Positions 8,813 to 17,187 of a DNA stretch of 64,000 bases are shown here, piece after piece (the first letter of the stretch is position 1; each line of letters starts with the position of its first letter). This DNA comes from Paracoccaceae bacterium (GTDB lineage Bacteria; Pseudomonadota; Alphaproteobacteria; Rhodobacterales; Rhodobacteraceae). Position numbers and translations under genes: made by a program. The stretch covers positions 124,001 through 188,000 of the forward strand of contig JAFIEO010000029.1 of assembly GCA_020832445.1 (NCBI GenBank), given 5' to 3'. Below the pieces are notes generated by a model. That model did not search any database and was not told the DNA's origin. It worked only from the letters and a program-made list of their open reading frames with translations.

Positions 8813-11542
8813 TCAGCGTCGCAGTCGCCGCCTCTGCCACCACCAGATCAGCCCCAGCAGCGCCAGCGCTGGCAGAAAAAACCAGCGGCGGTCCGGGCGA
8901 TCCGCCGGCTGCAGCACCCGGGTGATGCGCTGCCCAGAGCTGAGCGCCTGCCGGTCCGCGGGACTACCGTAGCTGACGTTGCTGATCTGGACCTGGTCAC
9001 CGAGGCGCATCACCATCAGACCGGATTCCTGCAGGCGCTCGAAGCCCTCCCCCTCCGCGCCCAGCGGCAACATGACCACCCTGGATACATCGCGTCCGTC
9101 GCTGTCCATGCCTTCCACCCGGAACCGCAGTGGCGCGCCCTCCGGCAACTCCTCGATGGTGGCCTCCGCCGCGGGGACTTCCTCGAACTCCGGCTCGATC
9201 ATGTCCATCCAGAAGCCAGGCCGGAACAGCGTGAACGCCACCAGCAGCATGGCAGCGACTTCGTACCAGCGGGTACGGGTGACGAAATACCCCTGAGTGG
9301 CTGCGGCGAAAACCAGCATTGCTATGGTGGCACTAACGAAGGTCAGAATCAGATCCCAGGCACTGTCCACTCCGATCAGCAGCAACTGCGTGTTGAAAAT
9401 GAACAGGAACGGCAGCGTCACTGTCCGCAGGCTGTAATAGAAAGCGTGCAGACCGGTCCGGATGGGTTCACTGCGGGCGATCGCCGCGGCCGCGAACGAG
9501 GCCAGCCCCACCGGCGGCGTCACATCAGCCATGATGCCAAAGTAGAAGACGAACAGGTGAACGGCGATCAGCGGCACCAGCAGCCCGGCCTGGGAACCCA
9601 GCTCAACCACCACAGGCGCCATCAGGCTGGCCACGATGATGTAGTTCGCTGTGGTCGGCAGGCCGAGACCCAGTATCAGACTGAGGGCCGCCACCAGGAT
9701 CAGCATCAGCATCAGGTTGCCGCCCGAGATCACCTCGACAAGCTGGGTCAGCACCAGCCCGACCCCGGTCATGGACACGGTGCCGACAATAATGCCCGCC
9801 GCAGCAGTGGCAACCCCGATGGCCACCATGTTGCGTGCCCCCTGGCTCAGACCGTCCAGCAGATCCAGGATCCCCTGCCAGGCCGCGGAGGCGTAGTCGT
9901 GACGACGCCGGAACAGGGCCAGCAGAGGACGCTGGGTGAGGGCCACGAAAATCAGGAACGTCACCGCCCAGAACGCAGACAACGCGGGCGACAAGCGCTC
10001 GACGACCAGCGCCCAGATCAGCACCGCGATGGGCAGCAGGAAGTGCAGACCGCTGTTGATCGTGGGCCCCGGCGCAGGCAGCCTGAGGATCGGCTTGGAG
10101 GTATCGTCCATCTTGAGCTCAGGGTAACGCGCAGCGTTCCACAGCAGCCCAAGATAGGCCCCCAGCATCGCTATGCCGACGATCACCGTCGCTGCCGGTC
10201 CGAACACGGTGCGCGTCCAACCGATACCGTAGTAGATCAGCGCCGAAAGAACGATCAACCCGACGAGCACGGTGGCAAACACGAAAAGCTTCCGGAACAA
10301 GGGAGTCTCGACTGCCGGAGGCAGACCTTTCATGTCCGCCTTGATCGCTTCCAGATGGACGATATAGAGCAGCGCGATATAGGAAATCACCGCCGGCAGC
10401 AACGCGTGGCGAATGACTTCCAGATAGGTAATACCCACGTACTCAACCATCAGAAAGGCCGCCGCTCCCATCACCGGCGGCATCAACTGGCCGTTGACGG
10501 AGCTGGCCACCTCCACGGCCCCGGCCTTTTCGGGCCGGAAACCAACGCGCTTCATCAGCGGAATCGTGAACGTGCCGGTGGTGACCGTATTGGCAATGGA
10601 AGACCCCGACACGATGCCGGTCATGCCGGAGGCCACCACCGCCGCTTTCGCCGGCCCCCCGCGCAGATGCCCCATGAGGGAAAAGGCCACCTGGATGAAG
10701 TAATTGCCCGCTCCGGCACGGTCGAGCAGCGCGCCGAACAGCACAAACAGGAACACGAAACTGGTGGAAACACCCAGCGCAATGCCGAACACACCCTCAC
10801 TGGACAGCCAGTACTGGGACGCCGCGCGGGAGAAGGATGCCCCGCGATGGGCGATCATATCCGGCATGTAGGGGCCGCCGAAGGTATAGACCAGAAAGAC
10901 AACCGCGATAATGGCCAGCGCAGGCCCCAGAGACCTCCGGGCCGCTTCCAGCAGGGTCAGCATTCCCACGCCGGTGGCCACCAGATCCATAAAGACGGGC
11001 CTTCCGGGCCGAGCCGAGAGCTCCGCGTAGAACAGGTAGAGATACAGTGCCGACAGCCCGGCGGCGGCGCCGAGCAGCCAGTCCACCCAGGGGATACGAT
11101 CATGCCGGGGCGGGAGCATGGTGCTGATGGTGATCAACACCAGCGTCGCCAGCATGACCAGCAACACAGGCAGCGACGGCGCGGGACGCGGCGCCTGCCC
11201 CGTGGCCACCACCACCGCCAGCCAGGCACAACCCAGGCTGAGAATCAGGTAAACCCAGCCGCTGACCGGCCGTCGGTGAGCACCGGAGCGACCGGCGAAC
11301 AGCAGGAAGACCAGGAAGACGGCGAAGGACAGATGGATGGCTCTGGCCTGAGTGTCGGGAAACAGGCCGAATCCCACCATGTAGGGCAACGGCGAAGCGA
11401 TCCAGAGTTGGAAGCAGGACCAGGATAGCGCAACCAGGTAGATGAATCGTGCGGTCAGGCCCGTCGGTGTCCGCCCACCGGACTCGCCCCTGAGTATGGC
11501 TTGCGCCGCCTCGTTCCCCTGCCTGTTCTGCTTGTCGGCCAA
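8813..11542 (-). CDS. TRAP transporter permease, 4TM/12TM fusion protein
   Basis: ~909 aa hydrophobic; GMTGIVSGSSIANTVTTGTFTIPLMKRVGF, LILGLGLPTTANYIIVASLMAPVV, ADVTPPVGLASFAAAAIA. Confidence 0.93.
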   Translation of the reverse strand: MADKQNRQGNEAAQAILRGESGGRTPTGLTARFIYLVALSWSCFQLWIASPLPYMVGFGLFPDTQARAIHLSFAVFLVFLLFAGRSGAHRRPVSGWVYLILSLGCAWLAVVVATGQAPRPAPSLPVLLVMLATLVLITISTMLPPRHDRIPWVDWLLGAAAGLSALYLYLFYAELSARPGRPVFMDLVATGVGMLTLLEAARRSLGPALAIIAVVFLVYTFGGPYMPDMIAHRGASFSRAASQYWLSSEGVFGIALGVSTSFVFLFVLFGALLDRAGAGNYFIQVAFSLMGHLRGGPAKAAVVASGMTGIVSGSSIANTVTTGTFTIPLMKRVGFRPEKAGAVEVASSVNGQLMPPVMGAAAFLMVEYVGITYLEVIRHALLPAVISYIALLYIVHLEAIKADMKGLPPAVETPLFRKLFVFATVLVGLIVLSALIYYGIGWTRTVFGPAATVIVGIAMLGAYLGLLWNAARYPELKMDDTSKPILRLPAPGPTINSGLHFLLPIAVLIWALVVERLSPALSAFWAVTFLIFVALTQRPLLALFRRRHDYASAAWQGILDLLDGLSQGARNMVAIGVATAAAGIIVGTVSMTGVGLVLTQLVEVISGGNLMLMLILVAALSLILGLGLPTTANYIIVASLMAPVVVELGSQAGLLVPLIAVHLFVFYFGIMADVTPPVGLASFAAAAIARSEPIRTGLHAFYYSLRTVTLPFLFIFNTQLLLIGVDSAWDLILTFVSATIAMLVFAAATQGYFVTRTRWYEVAAMLLVAFTLFRPGFWMDMIEPEFEEVPAAEATIEELPEGAPLRFRVEGMDSDGRDVSRVVMLPLGAEGEGFERLQESGLMVMRLGDQVQISNVSYGSPADRQALSSGQRITRVLQPADRPDRRWFFLPALALLGLIWWWQRRRLRR

Positions 11543-11600
11543 GAAGGATCTCCCTCACGGAAGCATGGCGAAACGCCTTCCACGCGTTCCGCGCGGGCCC

Positions 11601-11624
11601 GGGGGGGGGGGGGGGGGGGGGGGG
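11601..11624. other. 24-base poly-G tract; probable assembly misjoin between two genomes
   Basis: Uninterrupted G24; truncates a GMC oxidoreductase; gene content changes from gamma- to alphaproteobacterial across it. Confidence 0.85.
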
Positions 11625-12096
11625 CCACTTTCAGCGGCCCGCCCCGCCCGCGCAACGCGCAATCCGCCCCGCCCCGATCTTCGCCCGCCCAGTCTTCGCA
11701 GGCGCGAAAGGCAGGCAAACACTCTGCAAAGCCCCAGCCGGTGCAGCCAAGGTCGCGCCAGCGGTCATAATCGGCAGGGTGGCCGCGATACCACATCATC
11801 GCGTTCGTGGTGCCGCAGCCGCCCAGAACACGGCCCCGCGGAATGGGAATAGCCCTGTTCAACGTGGCGGGGTGGGCGGCATAATGATGGCCCCAGTCAT
11901 GGCGGCTGGCACCAACCTGCATCCAGCGGGTGGGATCTTCCAGCAAGGGGTCACCACGCCCGTCCCCGCCTGCTTCCAGCACCAACACATCATGGCCCGC
12001 ATCAACAAGCCGCCGCGCCACCACAGACCCGCCAGACCCCGATCCGACGATGATGATGTCAAACGCATCGGGGATATGGTGCGGGTCAAAACTCAT
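11625..12096 (-). CDS. GMC family oxidoreductase, N-terminal fragment truncated at the poly-G tract
   Basis: MSFDPHHIPDAFDIIIVGSGSGGSVVARRLVDAGHDVLVLEAG (FAD GxGxxG) and RGRVLGGCGTTNAMMWYRGHPADYDRW; reading frame runs into poly-Pro encoded by C24. Confidence 0.93.
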
Positions 12097-12710
12097 CAGT
12101 TGTGCTCTGACGGGCCCATGATGGTAATGCCTTCTGTCGCTTCGACATGGCGCACAAAGATATATTTGTCCTCGCGTCCGTCCGAATGCTTGCGCTTGAT
12201 CCCCGGTTGCAGGCCCGTGGCCACTTTGGCGACCACCAGATAGGGCACATCTGCGGCCAGACCTGCGGCGCAATGGGCATCGAATTCGTCCAATGTGCGG
12301 GCAGTATGGGCCTGCTCCAACCCGGCGCCGCGCGCAATCGCGGCCAGATCGACACGCCCGGCCGCCGTGTGGGTGGGGGGGCCGCCAATGGATTGGTAGC
12401 ATTCATTGTCCCACACCACGATGAACAGGTTGGCGGGCTGTTCATTGCCCAATGTGGCCAGAATGCCCAGATTGAACAATAGCCCCCCATCAGTATCCAA
12501 TGAGATGACACGCCGGTGCGGCAGCCCCGCCGCCAGCCCGAAGGCTTGCGGTGTCACACAGCCCAGTTGTTGCTGAAACAGAGAGGCCGGGCGCATATGC
12601 GGGGCGGCATTATACCATTCGTCCACACTGCCCCCCAAGGACAGGATGACAAGTTCATCTTTCAGTCGCGGCGCAAGGGCCTGCATGCAGGCGTAACGTG
12701 TCATGCTCAT
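12096..12710 (-). CDS. TPP-dependent decarboxylase, C-terminal/beta-type subunit (sulfopyruvate/phosphonopyruvate decarboxylase-like)
   Basis: VISLDTDGGLLFNLGILATLGNEQPANLFIVVWDNECYQSIGG: TPP motif GDG(S)-like ...N; ATGA overlap with the GMC gene. Confidence 0.85.
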   Translation of the reverse strand: MSMTRYACMQALAPRLKDELVILSLGGSVDEWYNAAPHMRPASLFQQQLGCVTPQAFGLAAGLPHRRVISLDTDGGLLFNLGILATLGNEQPANLFIVVWDNECYQSIGGPPTHTAAGRVDLAAIARGAGLEQAHTARTLDEFDAHCAAGLAADVPYLVVAKVATGLQPGIKRKHSDGREDKYIFVRHVEATEGITIMGPSEHN

Positions 12711-13213
12711 CGTACCACCTCGCCGCCCAGAACGACCGCGCTGTGATAATAGGCAGAATAACTCCATTCATAGGCGTCAATGATGGCCTGTTCTATGCCC
12801 GCTTCTTCGCGCACAATGCGGTAGGGCATGCGCAGCGCCTGCATGACAGGTTCCATGGTTATGCCATGGGGGATGGCCCACCAGTTATTCTCGCCCATCT
12901 CGCCACGATAACTCATCAGCATGACAACGGGGATGCCCGCGCCAAGCCCCATCCGCGCCAGCGGTTCAACAGAAGCGCGCAGGCCGGAATTTTCCATCAC
13001 CAGCACGGCACGTTTGCCCGACAGGAACACGCCCCCGCATATCGCGGCCCCTTCGCCTTCGTTTGTGACAGGGATGGTGCGCAGCCCTGTGCTGGCATCC
13101 ATCGCAGGATAAAGCGGGCGAAACAGCGAATCCGGCAGATAGCAGGCAACCGATACCCCCGCCCGCTGCATCCCGCGCAACACCGCATCCACGGCTGTCT
13201 GTTTCATCGGCAT
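12707..13213 (-). CDS. TPP-dependent decarboxylase, N-terminal/alpha-type subunit (sulfopyruvate/phosphonopyruvate decarboxylase-like)
   Basis: CYLPDSLFRPLYPAMDASTGLRTIPVTNEGEGAAICGGVFLSGKRAVLVMENSGLRASVEPLARM; catalytic Glu region of the PYR domain; 4-bp overlap with the partner subunit. Confidence 0.85.
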   Translation of the reverse strand: MPMKQTAVDAVLRGMQRAGVSVACYLPDSLFRPLYPAMDASTGLRTIPVTNEGEGAAICGGVFLSGKRAVLVMENSGLRASVEPLARMGLGAGIPVVMLMSYRGEMGENNWWAIPHGITMEPVMQALRMPYRIVREEAGIEQAIIDAYEWSYSAYYHSAVVLGGEVVR

Positions 13214-13330
13214 TGTCCCTTCATTCTGTATTCACTTTTATTCTTGCAGATTCTTGGCCCAAACTGCCAACCGGTCAGCATTATTCTGGCAGGTGGATTT
13301 CGCACCGGATAGTCCATCATTTTCGTCGTT

Positions 13331-13353
13331 AGTGTTGCGTTTTACGCAACACT
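13331..13353. promoter_or_regulatory. Perfect palindrome, candidate LysR-type operator (T-N11-A core)
   Basis: AGTGTTGCGT-TTT-ACGCAACACT; core TTGCGTTTTACGCAA matches a second site at 15962-15976. Confidence 0.6.
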
Positions 13354-14281
13354 ACTCATCTGGGGACAGCGCATCCACGGCCTGACCCAACGCGGCACTC
13401 AGCGCGGTGGCCGCTTCGGATAATTCGGCCTTCGGGCGGGCCATCAGCATCAGGCGGCGCAGCCCGATGCGGCGTTCGTGCAGGGGCAGAAACACAAGCG
13501 AGCCGGCTGCGATTTCGCGTTCTGCGCCCAGCCGTGTCTGCATCACCGTGCCAAGCCCCAGTTCCGCCAGTTCGATCATCAGGGCAATGGAATTGGTGCG
13601 CCCACGCCTTGCAAAATCGACAAAGGCATCGCCCATCGCAGCCTCGACCGAACGCCCCAGCGTCAGGCTGGAATCCGACAGGATGACCCGTTCACCCGAC
13701 AGGTCCGACAAGGCGGGGCCGGGGGTGATTTTTGTCAAACGGCTGCCGGGCGGAACCAGAACCCCCAAAGCAAGCCCGGCCATAGCGATCCGGCGCAGAT
13801 TGCGCGATGATTGCTGATCAAAACTAAGCGCCAGATCGGCGTCACCTGATGCAACCATAGAGGCCGCATCCGCCGAACTGGTCACGCGCACATCTACGGC
13901 AATTTCAGGGTTGCGCGCCCAGAAATCCGCCAGCACCCGTGGCAACAATCCCCGCGCAGCACTTTCGATGGACACAAGCGTCACAGTCCCGCGCCGCAAC
14001 CCGCGCAGATCGGCAATGCCGGTAACCGCACGGCCCAGCTCGACCGTGCTCTGGCCCAGATGATACAACAGCATTTCCCCTGCCGAAGACAGGCGCAACT
14101 GCTGCCCGCCGCGCTCGAACAGCGGCGCGCGCAGGTCATCTTCGAGGGCGCGAATGGACCGGCTGACTGAAGATGGCGTCATGTTCAGCGCACGCGCCGC
14201 AGCACGGATGGACCCCAGCCGCGCGGTCAGCTGGAAGTGCTGCACGCGGGTTGAAATAAGTCCTAGTCGATGCAGATCCAT
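13352..14281 (-). CDS. LysR family transcriptional regulator
   Basis: LTARLGSIRAAARALNMTPSSVSRSIRALEDDLRAPLFERGGQQLRLSSAGE. Confidence 0.92.
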   Translation of the reverse strand: MDLHRLGLISTRVQHFQLTARLGSIRAAARALNMTPSSVSRSIRALEDDLRAPLFERGGQQLRLSSAGEMLLYHLGQSTVELGRAVTGIADLRGLRRGTVTLVSIESAARGLLPRVLADFWARNPEIAVDVRVTSSADAASMVASGDADLALSFDQQSSRNLRRIAMAGLALGVLVPPGSRLTKITPGPALSDLSGERVILSDSSLTLGRSVEAAMGDAFVDFARRGRTNSIALMIELAELGLGTVMQTRLGAEREIAAGSLVFLPLHERRIGLRRLMLMARPKAELSEAATALSAALGQAVDALSPDE

Positions 14282-14287
14282 AATGCC

Positions 14288-14920
14288 TCAGTGATAGTCC
14301 GGTATGCCCGGCATGGTGATAAAGCCGTCAAGCTGGCGAACCCTGCGCGCCCATAGCCGCAAGGCAGGAAAAGCGTCATGATCAAGGTTGAAATCACGGC
14401 ACAACGCAAAGGCAGGAAACAGCGCGATATCCGCAACCGTCGCACGCGCCCCCGCCACGAAGCCCTGCCCCCTGAACCCCTGCGCGGTCATATGATCTTC
14501 CAGCAGGCGCAACCCGTGACGTGCAGCGTGGTTCAGCGCGCCCGCATCACCCGCAGCGCCCAGCATGGCGACCGCACGCGCCTGCGATGGCGCGGCCAGA
14601 TCACGCGCGCCAAAGAAAAGCCAGTCCCGCATACGGGCCGCACCCGCATCATCGGATGGGACAAACGCCGCCCCGCGCGGACCAATGCGCGCCAGATGCA
14701 AAAGGATGGCTTCTGTCTGGCACAGGGTCAGCGCGCCATGTTCCAGCACCGGCAACCGGCCAAGCGGGTTCAGTGCCAGCATTTCATCGCCCAGATGCTC
14801 GTTTCCGGGAAAAGCATCAACCGAACGCAGATCCAGTGTAACCCCTGAAAGCGACGCCATCAGCCGCACGCGGTAGCATGCATCGTCCAGATCGTAGTTC
14901 CAAAGTGTGGGATTGGTCAT
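14288..14920 (-). CDS. Glutathione S-transferase family protein (possible NdmE-like accessory protein)
   Basis: CYRVRLMASLSGVTLDLRSVDAF...LNPLGRLPVLEHGALTLCQTEAILLHLARI; translationally coupled to the Rieske gene. Confidence 0.85.
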   Translation of the reverse strand: MTNPTLWNYDLDDACYRVRLMASLSGVTLDLRSVDAFPGNEHLGDEMLALNPLGRLPVLEHGALTLCQTEAILLHLARIGPRGAAFVPSDDAGAARMRDWLFFGARDLAAPSQARAVAMLGAAGDAGALNHAARHGLRLLEDHMTAQGFRGQGFVAGARATVADIALFPAFALCRDFNLDHDAFPALRLWARRVRQLDGFITMPGIPDYH

Positions 14921-15609
14921 CATGCAGCCCCCGCAACGCCGGTTTCCGCCAGTCGTCGCAGCGCGGCAGTTGCGGGCACAAGCGCGGCCAGCGCCTGTTG
15001 CGTGCAGGCCCCTTCCACCGCGATATGCAGCATACTTGTCGCATCGTCCACCGGGTGCAGCCCCGCAACAAGCCGCACCGCGCCTTGTGTCAGGCGAATA
15101 ACCGCGCCATCGGCCACCACATCGCGCACAAGCCCCAGACCGGGCAGTCCGTGGGTGACAAACACTTGTGTCAGTCGCGCCAAGGGCGCATCAACCTGCA
15201 GGCTTCGCAGCGCGTTCACTTGCGTTTGATCCACGGGCGCGGGGCCAGGTTGGTCTAGCGGCGCAACCCATATCATACCAAGCGCTTCGACGGCCTTGTA
15301 TCTGGCCACACGAATGGTTGCAGGCACGTCCAGTTCGGGATGGGCAGGAATATAGCGACAGGCTGCCGCACTGTCATATTCCCATCCATGATACAGACAG
15401 GCAATCCGGTCCCCGCGCACGAACCCGAAACTTAGCTTCATGCCACGATGGGGGCAGCGATCTTCCCACGCGTGCACCCGGCCCGCACTGTCGCGCCAGA
15501 TGACGATTTCATCGCCGTTCCAGACGGTTCCGGCAGATGTTGCTGTCATAATGTCGGACGCAAGCGCAAGCGGTGCCCAGCCTGCGGTATCATTCAAGGT
15601 TTGCGGCAT
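14920..15609 (-). CDS. Stand-alone Rieske [2Fe-2S] protein
   Basis: CPHRGMKLSFGFVRGDRIACLYHGWEY (CxH...CxxH); no catalytic mononuclear-iron N..D..H..H motif and no reductase domain seen. Confidence 0.9.
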   Translation of the reverse strand: MPQTLNDTAGWAPLALASDIMTATSAGTVWNGDEIVIWRDSAGRVHAWEDRCPHRGMKLSFGFVRGDRIACLYHGWEYDSAAACRYIPAHPELDVPATIRVARYKAVEALGMIWVAPLDQPGPAPVDQTQVNALRSLQVDAPLARLTQVFVTHGLPGLGLVRDVVADGAVIRLTQGAVRLVAGLHPVDDATSMLHIAVEGACTQQALAALVPATAALRRLAETGVAGAA

Positions 15610-15868
15610 CGTCACCTCCGGGGGGTTTGCAGCAGTTTTCCTGACGGCGCACATCGCGCACAATGCAGGTATGTGGTCCAAGGCTCAGCGCCATTTCAAA
15701 TGCATCTACCAGCGCTTCGGGGCCGGACAACTGCACCAGCGCACGCCCTGAATCCTGTTCAATCATCCGGTGGCTCAGCGACAGGCGTGCAGCGCGGTGG
15801 GCCGCAAATTCGGCAAAGCTCGCCTCTGGCAGATCCCCCAGAAATTCCAGGGTAACATTGGTGTTCAT
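15590..15868 (-). CDS. Small protein with acylphosphatase-like features
   Basis: MNTNVTLEFLGDLPEASFAEFAAHRAARLSL...ALVQLSGPEALVDAFEMALSLGPHTCIVRDVRRQ; resembles the C-terminal half of acylphosphatase; overlaps the Rieske start. Confidence 0.6.
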   Translation of the reverse strand: MNTNVTLEFLGDLPEASFAEFAAHRAARLSLSHRMIEQDSGRALVQLSGPEALVDAFEMALSLGPHTCIVRDVRRQENCCKPPGGDDAANLE

Positions 15869-15961
15869 CACGGTTTCCATCACTCTGGCGGCGCGCGGGT
15901 GCGGCCACCTTCTGCGCGCTTCAGATTGTAACTTTTGGCGCGGGATTGAAACCGTCAAGTG

Positions 15962-15976
15962 TTGTGTTTTGCGCAA
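15962..15976. promoter_or_regulatory. Candidate LysR-type operator in the divergent promoter region
   Basis: TTGTGTTTTGCGCAA, same extended AGTGTTGyGTTTTrCGCAACA core as 13331-13353. Confidence 0.6.
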
Positions 15977-16165
15977 CAACACCCGAATACCGCCACATAC
16001 GAAATGCGCGAAAATTGCGCGCACTCGCATCAATTATGTGCACTGGCAGCACGGGCGCGCAGGCACATATCCGATGGCGGCTTGCATGCAGCTGCCCCAG
16101 TTGACTTTATGTGCCCGACCCGCGCAAGCTGATGTCTATGATGATCATCAACAAGGCTGATACAG

Positions 16166-17023
16166 ATGACGGACAAGGCCGCGCTGGACCAATGGTATTG
16201 TCTGGACCCAGTGGACACAATTCCACAGGGTTACAGCAGGAATATTCTTCTGGGACAGTCGCTTGACATTCATCGCACAGCGCAGAATTTCACCCTGCAC
16301 ACCCAAGGCAGGCGCGTTGACCATAAGCTGGCCTTTGGCCATCTTTGGGCAACGCTCGGCACACCGGAAAGCGGTCTGCCAGCAATTCCCGAAGCCGAAG
16401 AACCGGACCGCCGCCATGTGCCATGCGGCGGGGTAACAGTGCGGACCTCGGGGTTGCGCATTATCGAGAACTTTCTGGATATGGCACATTTTCCGTTCGT
16501 GCACACGGATATCCTTGGGTCAGAACCCCATACGGAAGTGTTGCACTACGCGTGCGAAATCCGGCGCGATGTTGACGAGGTATGGGCCACGGATTGCAGC
16601 TTCGTGCAGCCCAAGGCCGCGCTTTCAGCAACCGATGCCATTGATACGCGCTATATGTACCGCGTGGCCCGCCCGCTGGTGGTGATGCTGTATAAAACCT
16701 GCCCGTCCGACCCCGACCGCTGGGATGTGATTTGCCTGTTTGTTCAGCCCCTGGCCCCTGATTTGTGCCGCGCCCATGCGATGATGTTCCTGATTGACGA
16801 CACGTCGCATCAACGCGACCTGATCGGGTTTCAACAGGTCATATTCCTGCAAGACCGCATCATTCTGGAAAACCAGCGCCCACGGCTGTTGCCGCTGGAA
16901 CCGCGTCTGGAAACCCCCACGCGTGCCGATGCCTCGTCCATCGCATATCGACGCTGGCTGAAGGAAAAGGGGTTTGTCTATGGCACCACCCTTGGCCCTG
17001 CGACGCACCACCCTGCCCCGTGA
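16166..17023 (+). CDS. Aromatic-ring-hydroxylating-oxygenase-type catalytic subunit lacking Rieske ligands (NdmC-like)
   Basis: GLRIIENFLDMAHFPFVHTDILG = N-x2-D-x2-H-x4-H mononuclear iron motif; start (DQWYCLDPVDTIPQGYSRNILLGQSL) looks like a Rieske oxygenase but has no CxH/CxxH pair; 285 aa. Confidence 0.82.
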   Translation: MTDKAALDQWYCLDPVDTIPQGYSRNILLGQSLDIHRTAQNFTLHTQGRRVDHKLAFGHLWATLGTPESGLPAIPEAEEPDRRHVPCGGVTVRTSGLRIIENFLDMAHFPFVHTDILGSEPHTEVLHYACEIRRDVDEVWATDCSFVQPKAALSATDAIDTRYMYRVARPLVVMLYKTCPSDPDRWDVICLFVQPLAPDLCRAHAMMFLIDDTSHQRDLIGFQQVIFLQDRIILENQRPRLLPLEPRLETPTRADASSIAYRRWLKEKGFVYGTTLGPATHHPAP

Positions 17024-17187
17024 CTGCGCAGTAGCACGAACAGCTGCGAACCCAGCTGTGGGGCATGGGATGCAATCACACTGTGGCGCGCGGGCCAGAA
17101 TCCCCTGCCCGTCAGGCATGATATGCACAAACATTTTCCGCTCAGGCGCAAGCCCTGATTCCACGCCGCGAAACAACAGGAAAATCC

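Noticed and set aside
9446-11428. 660 aa plus-strand ORF rich in His, Gln, Arg and Asp
   Set aside because: Exactly antisense to the well-supported TRAP permease; composition is the shadow of codons for hydrophobic residues in GC-rich DNA.
11455-12402. ORF apparently continuing through the poly-G tract as poly-proline
   Set aside because: The C24 codes for Pro only by accident of the junction; the true GMC start is 12096 and the sequence after the tract is from the other genome.
12096-13213. TPP subunits as acetolactate synthase
   Set aside because: Separate short PYR and PP subunits without the central domain fit ComDE/phosphonopyruvate-type decarboxylases better.
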